Source of the DNA: Seriola aureovittata
Lineage: Eukaryota; Chordata; Actinopteri; Carangiformes; Carangidae
DNA length: 64,000 bases
Reading direction: 5' to 3'
Assembly: GCF_021018895.1 (NCBI RefSeq)
Contig: NC_079382.1
Coordinates: forward strand, 13,972,001 to 14,036,000
Shown: positions 12,809 through 25,274 of the stretch, one piece after another
Layout: each line of letters opens with the position of its first letter
Numbering within the stretch: the stretch's first letter is position 1
Position numbers and translations under genes: made by a program
Notes under the pieces: model-generated
Told to the model about the DNA's origin: nothing
The model's database searches: none
The model's input: the letters and a program-made list of their open reading frames with translations, nothing else

Positions 12809-14645
12809 ATGGCTGCTCCCGTGGCTCTCAGGCGACAACTATTTTCTTTGGCAAGGATATTCACGGGGATCTCACATTTGGTACAATAACCAACTTTTTT
12901 TTTTAACAGCAACTAACGTATTTGACATTTGTTTAACTTAGGAAAACTGAACGTAGATGATCAATAAATCTTACATTTTGGTCACTGTCGGCAGTAGTAG
13001 CATGGTGGTTACACAGCAAATGTCATCTCTAAAGGTCCACTGATCTAAGTTTATTTATTTCCAGGGACCGGGAGCTTCGGGTACCTGTTCAGGTCACAGG
13101 AAATATAATATAATAAGGTAGGTAACCGTTTCCCCTCTCCGCTTGTATGACGGCTATGTAGTTTATTATTACCTGTAGTAAACGCAAGCACACGACGCTT
13201 GTTTGCTGGTACATCAGTGAGACACTGTCATCATTACAGCCCTTTGTTGCCAGACATTTTGATCAGCAGAGTGCATGTGACTGTAACTGGTTTACATAAT
13301 TTACAAGATCCTAAATTCTATTCTGAAACTCAAGGGATGCACACATGTACACCATGATTGCATTTGCAACAGTTAGGCCTATAATATGTCCAGTGCTTTC
13401 AAGTCAAGTGTGTGTGTGAAGCCAAAGGGCAAAAACAACCAGGAACAGTTGTCTCACAGTTACAGAAGCGTTTGTGCTGGACTTTGCATTCTGACAAAGA
13501 TCGTTAATATGCCAGAAATGACTCACCGCTGTCTCTGCAGGTCCCATCTCCCTCTGACATCCAGCACTTCCTTCCACACATCAACAGTGTTTTCATCAAC
13601 ACCTTCTGCTGTAAGTTATCAGAATATCTTTATTTACTTCAGACTGTAGCTCAGTATTAAAATAATGTTATAGTGTGACTTTCACTCATACATGTCTATC
13701 CTCTTTCCTTACATGTATGTCTCCTTGCAGATCACTGTCACAGAAGAGCCTGATGCACTGTTTCAGAGGGTGTCAGTTTTGGTCAAAGGTCATGACAGGG
13801 CCGTCTTGGACAGCTATGAGTTTTTTGCCACCATGGCAGCTAAAGAGCTGGGCATCAACATCAGCAAAGTGTGAGTCTTAGTGAAGCAGCCGTATGCTAA
13901 CAATGATGACTGTTAACTGCTGTATAACTTTCTTAATGCCATCATTTTCATCATGCTTTTCCCCTCCAACAGTTACGAGCCTCCCAAGGAGATAGACAGG
14001 CTTACACTCCTGAAGTCAGTACACATCTTCAAAAAACACAGGGTCCAGTATGAGATGAGGACGCACTACCGGTGTATTGAGGTGAGGAGCTTCAGCCCTG
14101 TTTAATTTGCACCTTTTATGGCAGAGCTACTTACACCTGTACTATTCTTATCAAGTTTTACCTTATCTAATTTTTAACCTAACTCCACTCAATGTCAGTC
14201 TGAGCACAAATCTAATTACATACAAGTAAGAACACCTGTGTGAGTGCCTTTAAAATCAACCCATTAGACAGGCCATTTGTGTCAAAAGGTTATTAAGTTA
14301 TTATTCAATCTTCTTAATGGTTCATGATGATTAGGTAATTGGTTTAATTTGTCCCTTCTCTCGTTTTGTAGTTGTCTCATTTAACGAGCTGCACAGCACA
14401 GGCATACCTCGAATACATCCAGAGGAACCTCCCTGAAGGTGTAGCCATGGAAGTGACAAAGGTGAGGCACTGCAGAGCCCTGCCCTATCTGTTCTAGACC
14501 TATGGACTAAACGGAAGAAATTAATTAATTTATTCCCCTCCTCTTGTTCTGTTCATGTTGTCAGACTGCAATGGAGAAGGTTCCAGATCACATCCTTGAA
14601 CCCATGTGGAAGGACGACACCATTGACGACAAGCCCAGCCAGTGA
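12809..14645 (+). CDS. mrps10: Mitochondrial small ribosomal subunit protein uS10m (MRPS10)
   Basis: Seven coding exons join in phase: 12809-12880, 13065-13117, 13541-13610, 13731-13870, 13973-14081, 14372-14461, 14565-14645. They total 615 bases and 204 residues, against about 201 in human MRPS10. Exons 4-6 hold the conserved uS10 fold: [20 protein letters not shown], then [25 protein letters not shown] and [18 protein letters not shown]. The N-terminal 60 or so residues are basic, Ser/Thr-rich and poorly conserved, as expected of a mitochondrial import sequence. The protein sits in the head of the 28S mitoribosomal subunit and serves translation of mtDNA-encoded respiratory subunits. The ATG at 12809 gives [18 protein letters not shown], a good amphipathic presequence. 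The first donor (TTG|GTACAA) is weak, so exon 1 is slightly less sure than the rest. Confidence 0.95.
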
Positions 14646-14941
14646 ATGCAGTGATGAGCAACAGATGCATATTGGGTGTCTTTTTTCAGACATCAGTGAA
14701 TATACTGGGTAATTGGGAAAACGTTAAAAATGAAATACTACTATACACCTGTCATGACCTCCTGAACTGCTCATCATATATAATTCAAAAGAAACATCAA
14801 AATTGATAGAACGGAAAAAGGTCCTCTTCAGTTACAGAATGTGCATTCATTGTCTTTATGCACTGAAACTTGTTTTCATCGTCTTTTTCTTGTCTTTTCT
14901 GTGTCAAAACAATGTGGAATCAATTGTATGTTTCTCTTCCC

Positions 14942-14947
14942 AATAAA
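14942..14947 (+). terminator. mrps10: Polyadenylation signal of mrps10
   Basis: AATAAA about 300 bases after the mrps10 stop, followed by a T- and GT-rich stretch. Confidence 0.7.
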
Positions 14948-15105
14948 TGTCACATTCTGCATTTAATGATTCTCATAATTCTTCCACATTAATACAATGT
15001 TTTTCTGTAACTATCTGCTGTGATACTGGATTGGATTGTTACCCTGTATAAACATGTATGTAATGAGGGACACAAAACCAGCACACAAGATTTTTTTTTT
15101 TTGCA

Positions 15106-15111
15106 TTTATT
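15106..15111 (-). terminator. Possible minus-strand polyadenylation signal
   Basis: TTTATT on the plus strand reads AATAAA on the minus strand, with a 12-base T run at 15091-15102 just beyond. It lies about 80 bases after the stop of the tentative minus-strand gene at 15192-16336, which is why it is listed. Confidence 0.35.
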
Positions 15112-15191
15112 GAGGAATTGGTATACAATGATTTATAATGCAAAACATAAAATCATCTGGATTCAACACTTACTTTCTGTTTAACAGTGAC

Positions 15192-16336
15192 TTACATGGC
15201 GTACTTATCTTGAGCGTCTGATGGCTCATCCTTCCTTAAAATGACAGAAAGTACCTTACCAAAATTCGAAATCAGGATTTCATTCGGTTTTGTTTGAGTA
15301 CGGCAGGTTAAAAAAAATTAGTTCAAGATTCACAGAAATATTTGGTGATCTCTCTTTAAATAAATATGCACAAACATAACCCTGAAAGTGCTCTATTCAC
15401 TACACAAGCCAACTGTAAAACTTATTCATGTACACTTTAACATACTTCTTCAAATGAGTTTATGTAATATTTTTTATTCAGTATTTTTATCATCCAAACA
15501 TAAGCATACCTTTGGAATCTTAATACCTTAACCCCCATGACACTGCAAAACAAACATCATTAGTGTTTTTGTCACTTCATCAGTGACAGGATATTGTCAC
15601 TTAAATACGAACATCATGATTATGGGAACTGGTATAACTGTGGTGATGAAGTGTAAGTTTATGTTTACCAGGACAAATAAACAACAGTATAGTGCCCTGT
15701 TGCTGTAGATTTTAGGTTGAGTTTCTGAACTTACCTGTTGGCTTTCTGGCCCACAAGTGAGAAGTGATCAATATTTGCTGCTGATGCTTTATCCAATTAA
15801 ATCTGCTTTGCCAAAGACCTCATTCACATCTGACATTTTGGCTTGTCATAGTAGAAAAGGACTAATGATGGCTGTTTTATTCAAGTGTCCATCAAGCCTC
15901 AATTGTGACAGTGATCCAGCATGCACAATAATTCAGCCTTCATTCATTTCTACCTGTGTATTTCCTACTGTGACATGCCAACAAAAAGGCCTATAGATCA
16001 ACTCAAGTGAGTTGAGAGTGGGAGTGCAAAAACACTGATCTGTCTTTTCCTGCATATATCCTTGCATGCTCTTTGAATTACCATAAATTGCACTAGCTAT
16101 TATAGTTTAGATTTCAAAGTACTTCCATGTAAATTGAGCAACAATCTCTCCAAATCAGAATTTTGTTTGTACCCATTTGAGGAGAGACAAAGTACCTGTG
16201 TAGTATCTGTAGTTGTTTCACCTTCCATCCTGAAAGAGAGAATCTCCAGGCATCAGAGACAGAGGGGTTAAGGGATTAAGGCACAAGAGGAGGCTCACCT
16301 TTTCAAGCGAAGTGCCGGACCTCTGGTGTCTCGCTG
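15192..16336 (-). CDS. Tentative small gene of tiny exons, unrecognised product
   Basis: Five short minus-strand segments have canonical AG and GT borders and join in one open frame: 16299-16336, 16196-16229, 15954-15990, 15735-15777, 15192-15234. The joined frame reads through MEGETTTDTTQ (ATG at 16228), AFLLACHSRKYT and NIDHFSLVGQKANR, and ends KDEPSDAQDKYAM then stop. About 52 residues follow that ATG, and the frame is also open upstream. I do not recognise the protein, and such small exons can match by chance. The support is the run of consistent phases, the strong donors (GTAAGT, GTGAG, GTACTT) and an AATAAA beyond the stop. It could be the 3' end of a larger gene or nothing. Confidence 0.22.
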
Positions 16337-16339
16337 CTG

Positions 16340-18200
16340 TTGAAGGAGGGGAGAGATGTGAGGGAGGGCCTGGGTTCCTGGGGCCTGGTAGGTTAACTGT
16401 ACTGTGTGCCCCCCTTCAGGAGACAACAACAGTCAGTCTGTTACAATCAACCAAAGGGAGAAACAAGAAGGGACTGCAGAGATTGAAGAGGCAGCAAAAT
16501 GTACTGAAAGTGCTGAAGAGATGGAAAAAGACAGACAGAGAAGGGGAGAGTGCAACACCTGTCTGTGGCTCTTATTTTGATGTTTATAGCCATATGTGTG
16601 TATTCTTCAGCATCTGAGTGGCTCAGTAAATAAAATGCTCTTTCTTCCAGAAATCATGTCATCCAATCCTTGTTTGTGCCAGCAGTAGGCTACATACAAC
16701 AGACTTTTTATTAATAATAAATGCCTCTCCTTCATGTGATTGTACTTCTGCATTACAGCAGGGCTTTTGTTTTATCTTAATAAATTATTATGCCTTACGG
16801 AAAAAAAAGCCACATGCATTCACACAGTTTGCAAAAACTTGGAAGAGCTCAAATATTTAGATTATTGGTGTCCACTCGATTTAAGAGCAAATCTGTGTGT
16901 TCAAAACATGAATTTGATTATCATAACTGTTACTGTTATTCCATCTACAGCCATGGCTACAAATTTGTATTTTTATGATTACAAATATATGGGGTGTAGC
17001 AGAAATTATATAAGAAAATTTAACTATTAGAATAGACACTGGACAATACACAATACTGAAATTCTCAAAACCCATTGGTCCCCTTTGAAGTCAAATTAAA
17101 ATTACTGACAATTTACCAAAAATATGACAGTGCTTATCCTTGCAGATGATGTCCTCCTTTTAGACATGCTACCACTGAATTTGATATGTGACATGACGTT
17201 CAGTCATGAGCATTTCAATGCCTTGCAAGTGGAGCGGTTCTGAATCCTCCAGTGAGATTTACATGGGAAGATATATGGTAACACACTGCTTGGAGTAAAT
17301 GAAACTCATGTTTTATGTCCTCTGCAACTAAGGATGCAATTCATAGATTAGGTTTCCAAACCTACAATAAATTTCAGCCCTCAGCAAGCCTACAGAAAAA
17401 CTAGTATGTTCACTAGGGCTCCTGGTCCTCCACAATCATTCAAAAAATTCTCCATAATTATGAGCATCTTTGCAGTGGTCTTTGCATGGATCAAATGTTC
17501 ACTTTCAAATATCAAACAGTTACTGTGCCACTGTGTACAGCACTAGCTCTGACATTGCCATTCATTCTGTTTCAGATATTAATGAAATGTTGTAAATTGT
17601 AATGACAACTCTCAGACTTGTTTGTGAAGAAACAAAAAGAGTTGAGTTTATTTTTAGTTTTATTATTTTTTTTCTTCACGACTACGTCATATGTCTTGAC
17701 GGTTTGCATAAAACACATTCACAGGTTCACAAAAGTTATGTTAATTACAGTGAATAAAGTATTTGTAACACTTCAAAAAACTAAACACAGTAAAGAGTAA
17801 ATTCTTATCCTTAACTGAAGCAAATACTAATGGAATTTGCTTTCATTTATAAAAGCTACTAGATATATATTTCAGTGTAATATTCATTTATAATTCTTTT
17901 TCCTTTTTGTCATTACACAATAGATTGCTGGAGACAAACATGAATGTTCCAAACAGCAATACTCATAACTTAAAATAGCTGCACATTAACGATATAAAAT
18001 ATAAAATTAAATATTCATGAATACTTGACAAGGGGAATATTGTCTGATCACTTAAAAAATGTCTAAGTGTTAAACAATATTTGCTGCACTGCTTGTAACA
18101 AAAACGAAAGGTTAGGGAGGTCCAAGGTTTACTAAACTAGTTAACAGTGGTGCTTGAGGGCTGTTGTGTACTTTCATAAATTTTCCCCCCTTCCCCTACC
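16340..18200. other. Intergenic, no clear gene
   Basis: AT-rich DNA between the tentative small gene and the 3' end of the RGG-protein gene. A 101-codon plus-strand frame at 16312-16617 has no recognisable domain. Nothing else stands out. Confidence 0.4.
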
Positions 18201-18225
18201 TTCAAACATACATTGTCACCCATAT

Positions 18226-18238
18226 TTTATTCTTTATT
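18226..18238 (-). terminator. Tandem polyadenylation signals of the RGG/proline-rich gene
   Basis: Two AATAAA hexamers on the minus strand (18226-18231 and 18233-18238) lie about 430 bases past the stop codon of the gene at 18662-21365. Confidence 0.55.
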
Positions 18239-18661
18239 AAGAATCAGGAAATTTTCTTAAGGCTCACAGGGTGACTGTAACAAGAACCAAAGAACATTTA
18301 ATGAACTTTGACAAGAATTTTCCTTCCTTTGAAAACAGAGGTTTCAAACTTGTTTTTAACAGCTTTTCTCAACAAAGTCAAATAGTTCCTACAGTACCAA
18401 CAGTATTTATAGGTAACAGAATGTAAGAATGCCTTTACAATGTTAAGTTTTGAGGCATTTTATGTGTCCTCGGTTGTAGTTAGTCATTTCACATTATTTC
18501 TTTGCCAGTAGACAATATCAATAACCAGACATTTGGCCACAGAGTATGTAATAAAGATACTCAGAGACTTTGTATAACACATAGTTCAGGGCGTTTCATT
18601 CACTGCACCACTTTAGGCCCCATTAACAAGTGCATGGTTATTGTTTTTAGGGCAGGCTGTG

Positions 18662-21365
18662 TTAAAAGCGTCGGCCACCAGGGGGCCCTGGCCACCTCTG
18701 GCCTCTGCCAGGTGGGGGATGAGGCGGAGGAGAGACCGGTCCATTGTGGTAGCTGTGTAAAAGGATAAAATCACACATTGGATTCTTGGCTTTGGCCAAT
18801 AGGGGGGGGGCATACTCTGATAAGAGCAGCCTTCTGGATTATTCCAGTCAGGGATGTCACCCCATCTGAATTAACTGTGTTCCTTTGAGAGGCAAAATAC
18901 ACTGAAATGTCCTTTCCAGTTTCATTATTCCATGCACTATTTAAGAATTTGTCTTCAAAATAGTTGAGCAGCGTGTATAATTTTTATTTATAAACTAACT
19001 TAATATTCTTTAACTCAACAACTGTTGTAGTAAGACTATTTGGGCATTATTTCTTCTATTTGGTAGACAAACTGAGAAAGAAATGCGATAATTAGAGGGC
19101 AAGTTAAAGTAAAGAAAATTAAGTTATAATGAGGTTTAAGAGAAAGAGACAGAAAAGACTGTATTTGTGTCACAATCCTCAGTCTTTATTCTCACAGTTT
19201 GTAGTGTATTTCCATCAGAGATTTAAAGGAACACAACTGGTGTAAACATGTCTCACATGCTTCCCAGATGTACTTTAAATCAATTAGTCTTAAAAGTATG
19301 CAAGCAAAGTGTAGAGAATTGTGACTTGCAAAGCTTAAGCATGATATTAATATTCAAAGAGCTCTTACCCTCTTGGGCCGCGGGGATGAAAGTGGCGTGG
19401 AGGTCCAGGAGGCAGCATACCACGGCCTCGAGGGTGAGGTGGGCGCCCTCTGAAACCAGGATGACCTGGAGGAGGAGGTGGAGGGGGTCCGTGCCTACAG
19501 ACAGGTGCAAACATGACAGCAACGCAAGAAACAAGTTTCATGCACATTTTGTCAGTAAACCTATCAAAACCTGTTGTAGTGAGTAACAAGTGATGCACTT
19601 CTAAGGTCAGTTGAGTGATACCAAACCTCCACTCAGTGGAGGCAAGTGATTCAAAAAGTACAAAGTGACAAAAACGTAATAAACTGCTGCATCAAAATGT
19701 ATGTAATAATAAAATGTAATAAAATGTATGGTTACTCTGTCTACTGTAACCAAATAAAACAGATAGTTTTAGGACCAAAACACTATAGAATCTTCCTTAA
19801 AATCTTCCCTGTGTGAGGTCCATTTAGCTACCAAAGCAGCTTCATGGGTGTCTGGACATGTGATTGTGTAAGGTGCTTACCTGGGCATAGGTGGGAAGGG
19901 GCCTCTGAGGTGCATGGGAGGTGGGGGGGGAGGAGGAGGAGGCGGGCCCATACCCATTGGTCCACCCCTACCTCGATGGCCTCTAAGATCTGGGTAGGGG
20001 CGCATTCTCCCCATTCCCCTGCAAGGGAAAGGCAGGAAATATAATTTATCAAAACGCAACTGTGGTCCATAAGGTAGAGTGGATCATCCACTAATCAGGT
20101 AGTTTGATCCCTGGCTCCTCCAGTCCACTTGTTGAAGTGTCCTTGGGTAAGATACTGAACCCCAAATTGCCCCTGATGGCTGTTCCAACAGTGTATGAGT
20201 GTGTGAATGTGGCATATATTGTAGAGCAATTTCAGTGGTGACTAAGACTAGAAAAGCACTAATTAAGTGCAATCCATTTACCATTTACCAAACTGATAAT
20301 GGTTGATACCTAAATACATTACACCTCAGTGGTAGTTTCACTTTGAGTAAACCTACAAAAAAGAAAAACATTTAGAGGACTTAAAACATAACCACACTAT
20401 TTGTTTGTATTCTAGCATAATACTTAAAACACTACATGTTTGATTAATGAAGTACCTCATAGGTGCAAGTCCATTCATGGCTCCATCCTTCATTCGACCC
20501 CTCCCATGTCCAGGTGGACCAAACCCCTTTATCATGCCTCTTCCACCACGCATGCCACCACGAATCATCCGACCCCCTCTACCACGGCCTTTGAACCCAC
20601 GACCCCTGAGGAGATTTTAAAAAAAGAAGAGCAAATCATGAACTATATACAGTATTGTTGTGTTCCCCAATCCAACCTCTTCATGACTGAATCATAAAAC
20701 TAGAATGGCACTCAGTAGAGCGCATACCTCCTCCAAGGCCAAACAATCCAGCACGTCTGTCAGATCCAGTTTATTATCATTATTATCTTGATCTGCACCA
20801 AATTGTACAAACTCATAGATGCCAACACAATAAATATGTAAGATTTTTTTTCACATAATTCACACATTATTTCCTGAATTATTTCCTTTCAACAATGTTG
20901 AAAAATGCCCCATCTCACAATGTTTAGGAAAGTGACAAAAATAATTACTGGATCCCTTTTACTAGATCCGCACCACAATATAATAGTTTCTACCCTAGCC
21001 CAACACCCCATCCCTCCACCACCTTACTTTTCTTTCTTTTACTTCATAACCCTGCTGACAAACAGAAACGGGTGAAAACATAACCTCTTTTATGGAGGTA
21101 AAGATAAGAAAAAAGACCAACCATGAGCAAATCTAGATTTCATTTGAGAGTGTATTCATTGACTGCTGTTTAACAGACATGATGTGAGGAGGACTCTCAC
21201 CTGCTGTCTACATGTAGGTTAAAAACATTATGCATTCATAAATACAGTAGAGGCTGTACAAGACAACAGGACAGACCTGGATTTATTCTCGATTACAAGT
21301 CTCTCAGATTCATCCTTGGAAGTCTTTGAAGTTTCTGTCACCTTCTCTTCTGTGTCTGCATCCAT
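18662..21365 (-). CDS. Unrecognised RGG-box and polyproline protein
   Basis: Five coding exons join in phase: 21277-21365, 20456-20605, 19881-20018, 19369-19494, 18662-18752. They give 594 bases and 197 residues. The N-terminus (1-30, MDADTEEKVTETSK) is acidic and polar. Residues 31-80 are an RGG/GRG-rich box with Met (RGGRMIRGGMRGGRGMIKG). Residues 81-126 combine RG repeats with a run of ten prolines. The last 70 residues alternate PPPPPPP, HPR, GRG and GPP, ending GRRF. All four introns interrupt a codon after its second base, so internal exons are interchangeable in frame. RGG boxes commonly bind RNA and are arginine-methylated, and polyproline can bind WW, SH3 or EVH1 domains; either role here is inference. 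I cannot name an orthologue. A probable non-coding first exon ends at 23788. Confidence 0.75.
20061..20290 (+). repeat. SINE-like fish repeat in an intron of the RGG-protein gene
   Basis: Has a tRNA-like head (TAAGGTAGAGTGG then AGTTTGATCCCTGGC, a degenerate B box), a middle with GTGTCCTTGGGTAAGATACT, and an end with GAAAAGCACTAATTAAGTGC and CCATTTACCATTTACC. These segments are widespread in percomorph genomes. Family name uncertain and target duplication not found. Confidence 0.65.
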
Positions 21366-21885
21366 CTGAAATGATTCAGTCAGTAATTACATACAGTACA
21401 CTACCACAATGCCAATTTATTTAACATTAGTAGTTGTTAAAAGTAACGTCCTTGAATTTCTTACACACAAAACACAACTTGCTCATGACTTCTCACGACC
21501 CTTCTAATAGCAAAGATACTCTCTGCTTCCACATGGAAATGTATTATTCAAACTCTGCAGAAAGAAAAAAAAAAGGGCATTGTACCATTTTAAAAATAAA
21601 TTTATGTAGAAATAAATTAACTGTGAATTCCCTGCAGCGGTAAGGTAATCAAGCATGACTTGAACAAATGGCAGCCTCATTCACCAAGATTTATCTGATG
21701 TAGGAAAAAAATCCTCTTGCAAAATCATTTTTTTTAAAACTAGTGTTATATTGATAATCCAGCGATAGCTACTTCTGTGGTTTCTAGATTCTTCTGTGAT
21801 GCTTGATGAGATACACGTTAACATATACGGGACACTGACATTGAGTGAATTTATCTTTCAACCCCCCACCCCCACGAGTTTAGTG

Positions 21886-22095
21886 AACTTCAGTGGCCTC
21901 CCCAGTCAATAGATCTGAATCCAATTGAACAGCTTTGGGATGTGGAGATTGGCTGCATGAATGTTCAGATGACAAATCTGCAGAAATTATGTGATGCAAT
22001 CATGTCAGCATGGACCAGAAGCTCAATGGTGTTTCCAACCTCTAGTGGAGTCCATGCCATGAAGAACTGGGGGGGTCCTGAGAGCAGTTTCTATT
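21886..22095 (+). mobile_element. Tc1/mariner transposase 3' fragment
   Basis: Read on the plus strand, the DNA matches the C-terminal part of a Tc1-type transposase: a TGGCCTCCCCAGTCAATAG segment equals WP(A/P)QSPDLNPIE, with LWD following, then a NLQKLCDAIMSAWT-like stretch and a VESMP(R)-like end. Frames are interrupted, so it is a relic. It sits in the 5' intron of the RGG-protein gene. Confidence 0.7.
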
Positions 22096-22099
22096 AGGG

Positions 22100-23780
22100 G
22101 GATGTTTACAGGCTGCAGTGTTGCCAACAACTTGGCTACTTAGAAGAGAGCCACCATCTACTCTGCTCAATGAATGGCAGGGCAGCAGCAGCAGCAACTT
22201 TTTGATGTTTTGATTATAATATTCACTGATTAACAGCAAATTTAGGCATGTGGTTTTATGATGTGACACAAGGTTGTTAAAAGGTCATTTAACAGATTCT
22301 GGACATATGAAACCTCAGCATTGCATTGTTCTACAGCTGGATGTGACACACTGTGAGTTAAGCACAAAGAACTACAAATCAATACTGAGAGCTAGAAAAT
22401 TAATAATAATCTTAAAGCAGTGACTTTCAAATTTGACCCCACCACCCCAGAAGACCAAAAATTGAACGAAATGTGTTTGTGTTCCTCTGTATCAGATACA
22501 TTGCTGGTCTAGCAATTCCCATAATGTTAAGAGGTCAACACACATTTTTAAAAATAACCATATTCTAAGATAAATTCTGTAAGGACACAGTAGACATATA
22601 CACAACTGTTGAATCCCTGCAGGAATTACATATAATTTATAAACAATATTATAGATGACAAAATGCCACAAGGTATGGTGAGGTCACCAGGAACATTACA
22701 TCTTCATTTCTTCATAATGTTTATGTATGTCTAAAAGCACTTAGGTTTTTAGGATCATTTGCATTCTTCAAAGGCTGATGAACTATGAGTTTCAGCACCT
22801 TTATAGACTTTATATTAATTTATGCAAGTACTGCTGCATTTATATCACATTTTGTATGCCCTTTGTCTCATACTTTCTTTAAACTGTAAGGACATTCAGT
22901 TGACAGTTCATTATGTACAACTGGCTAAGATTAATTCAGTCTAATGTAACAAATAAGGCAATTAATCTTACCTTTATAACAGTTTAACAGGAGGCTGTAG
23001 TTTGAGGTGTTGTTGAATTGTATTGCAATATACCGAGGTGTTTTCTAATATTTCATACTTCCCATTTATATCGATAAAAAGTAGACTCTATCTAGCTATC
23101 TATTTACATATTATTATATATTGCATATTATTGAACATTATAAGGAGGTAGCCACAGCAAAAGGTTTTGTGTAGAGGTGCCACTGCTTTTAATTCGCTGT
23201 CTCTGATGCATATGACAATGACAATAACGTCTGTAAGTAAAGGCTGTAACCATGCCATGGAGGACTGTCACATATACATATTCTATCAGTGTTATTTTTA
23301 AGTAAATAAGCCTGCAAAGCCAAAGGCACGACGAGCGTCATGGAAACATTTTTATCCTGATCCTGGGAGGCAGTTGGAGCTGTGAGCTCTTTAATATTAA
23401 GCTAGGACCAGCAAAGATGCCACGTTCAACAAATGCACTTCAAATCTCAAATCATACTACTTAATACTGTGTAACATATAATGGCTAATGCTGAGCACAG
23501 CTGGTTAAATTTTAATGATGACGTTTAAGGGGAATGTCTAATTCCTGGAATTAACATCGCAGAGCAGACCTGACATGCACTACACTGTGTCCAAAACAGT
23601 TGCTTCGTTATAAATAGTGTTCAAGCGGGCATTTAATGTTTGGTTAGCCATTTTCCTGACTAAAAATAAGAAATAAAGTAAGCCTCGTAACGAGCGTGGA
23701 GCTAAATATTAAGGTTGGTCGTATATGAAAGGGGCGTTCCTTTGGTATTCAAACGCTTTGGTGAAATGTAAAAGAGAAAT
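22100..23780. other. 5' intron of the RGG-protein gene
   Basis: AT-rich, with no conserved coding segment. Assigned to the intron between the inferred first exon and the ATG exon. Confidence 0.4.
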
Positions 23781-23787
23781 GACTTAC

Positions 23788-23935
23788 TTCAGTTGGTGGT
23801 GCAGGCGAGGTAGATTAAATAGTAATATATTTTTTCCAACTTGATAATAAAAATAAAAATATATTAGAAAAATAAAAAAAAATGTTTACAAAAACCGCTA
23901 CAGCTTCTGTGGCCCCTTAGCGCTTTGAAATGGCG
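23788..23935 (-). promoter_or_regulatory. Probable non-coding first exon and promoter of the RGG-protein gene
   Basis: On the minus strand a CACCAACTGAA|GTAAGT donor ends an exon at 23788. It lies 2.4 kb upstream of the coding exon, whose acceptor (TTTCAG) abuts the ATG exactly, so a 5' exon must exist. The segment 23890-23935 is GC-richer (GGCGGCTTCG nearby). The start site is inferred. Confidence 0.45.
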
Positions 23936-23939
23936 GCTT

Positions 23940-24812
23940 CGTCAGACTAGATTCATCCCAGGTTGGGATTTCTTTGTGAGAAACACATTGTATGAAAGTC
24001 ACCGCCCACCGGGAAGAATGCTAGTGTCTGATTGGCTCTTTCTAGCTGTCATTCAAGACTGTTGTTGGGTCTTCTGGTATTCTGATTGGAAGAACGGGCT
24101 GGCGTACATTCCTACTGTCTTCAGCCTATGCTTCAGCCTGAAGACGGTTCATTAACTAACTGGGCCACAAGTTCAACACGGAACATACATTTATTGTAGA
24201 TTTTTCAGTAGAAACCATGCTTGTGGAAATGAAATGCGTCTGACACACGGTGAATACATTGGATTTATGTGACAACTTCAAAATGTGAAACCAGCCTGAT
24301 ATATTTCATAACTGGGAAAAAAAAACGTGAAGAATTTTATATTTTACTTGTCCCATACAAAAACATCAGAGCTACTTATTTAATAACCTTCAGACACAAA
24401 AAACTTCAAAATGTCACACAGCTACTTAAGCTCTACAATATACCAGGAGTATCATACTAATGAGTATGATGTAGTGAATTCTAAAACGAACATGAGAATA
24501 TTGGAGATATTTTCATCATTATGGCTGTAGCCTATTTCACTCATGAACACATACATCTCAACTAACAGCAAACTCTATTTCCAAACACTGAATTCATAAT
24601 TCCAACAAAGACAGCCTCATATACAAAAATAATTGTCAAGTGCCCGCTAAAAGAATATTTACATCATGAGAAGGGCAAAAAGAGAAGAAGAATATTAAAT
24701 GAATTTTACTGATTGAGTTTAATATGGTACTCATCAGAGATATAAAACTAACTCCATCAAATGTCCAGATGAGGATGAACCTAATGCGTAAAAGTGGTCC
24801 ATTTTGTGTCCG
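23940..24812. other. Intergenic and msgn1 3' flank
   Basis: No gene, RNA or clear repeat seen. The right part should hold the msgn1 3' UTR, but no canonical AATAAA could be assigned with confidence. Confidence 0.4.
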
Positions 24813-25274
24813 TTACGCGCGGCTCAGGATGTCTGAAAGCTTGTTGATGTATTCAATGGTGTATTTGAGGGTTTGTATCTTGGTTAGAGGTTGACCTCTT
24901 TTGCTGTAGTCCGGCGGCAGGTAGTCGCGGAGCTGGTGCAGGGCCTCTGCGAGGCTCCTCATCCGCATCTTCTCCCTCTCGCTAGCCTTCATGCGTCTCT
25001 TGGTGGACATCTTGGGCTTGCCGTGCCTTTGCGCTGCCGGAGCCGTCCTGCGCCCCGAGAAGCCAAAAGAGAAATCCTTGATCTCCTGATGCCCGCCGGA
25101 GTAGCACATCTCCGGGGAGGAGCACATGGAGTCCATCGAGGATTCCGGTGAGGTGGATTGCGGCGAGTCCTGATCTTCTCCAAAAGTACTTTCACGGCTC
25201 TTCCATTCGGAAAGTATTTTAGCTGTAACCTCCAGGTCCATGTTAGAAATATCCCGAGACTTCCAGGCGTCCAT
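24813..25274 (-). CDS. msgn1: Mesogenin 1, bHLH transcription factor
   Basis: This single-exon gene encodes 153 residues. Residues 94-150 form a bHLH domain ([20 protein letters not shown], loop [11 protein letters not shown], helix 2 [20 protein letters not shown]) diagnostic of mesogenin 1. The protein works in the nucleus as an E-protein partner that binds E-boxes and drives presomitic mesoderm identity. N-terminal Ser-rich stretches (35-55) flank the domain. The frame is open upstream to 25334, but only through a TTG codon, so the first ATG at 25274 is used. That start lies about 70 bases after a TATATAAA box, fitting a short 5' UTR. Its neighbour gen1 is also the mammalian neighbour of MSGN1. 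Confidence 0.95.
   Translation of the reverse strand: MDAWKSRDISNMDLEVTAKILSEWKSRESTFGEDQDSPQSTSPESSMDSMCSSPEMCYSGGHQEIKDFSFGFSGRRTAPAAQRHGKPKMSTKRRMKASEREKMRMRSLAEALHQLRDYLPPDYSKRGQPLTKIQTLKYTIEYINKLSDILSRA

Noticed and set aside
16312..16617. 101-codon plus-strand frame
   Set aside because: No recognisable domain, and it is compositionally simple (Lys/Thr/Leu); length is within chance for 64 kb.
19844..20044. Plus-strand open frame over the RGG-protein exon
   Set aside because: It is the complement of the proline/glycine-rich minus-strand exon; GC-rich low-complexity coding DNA opens the opposite frame.
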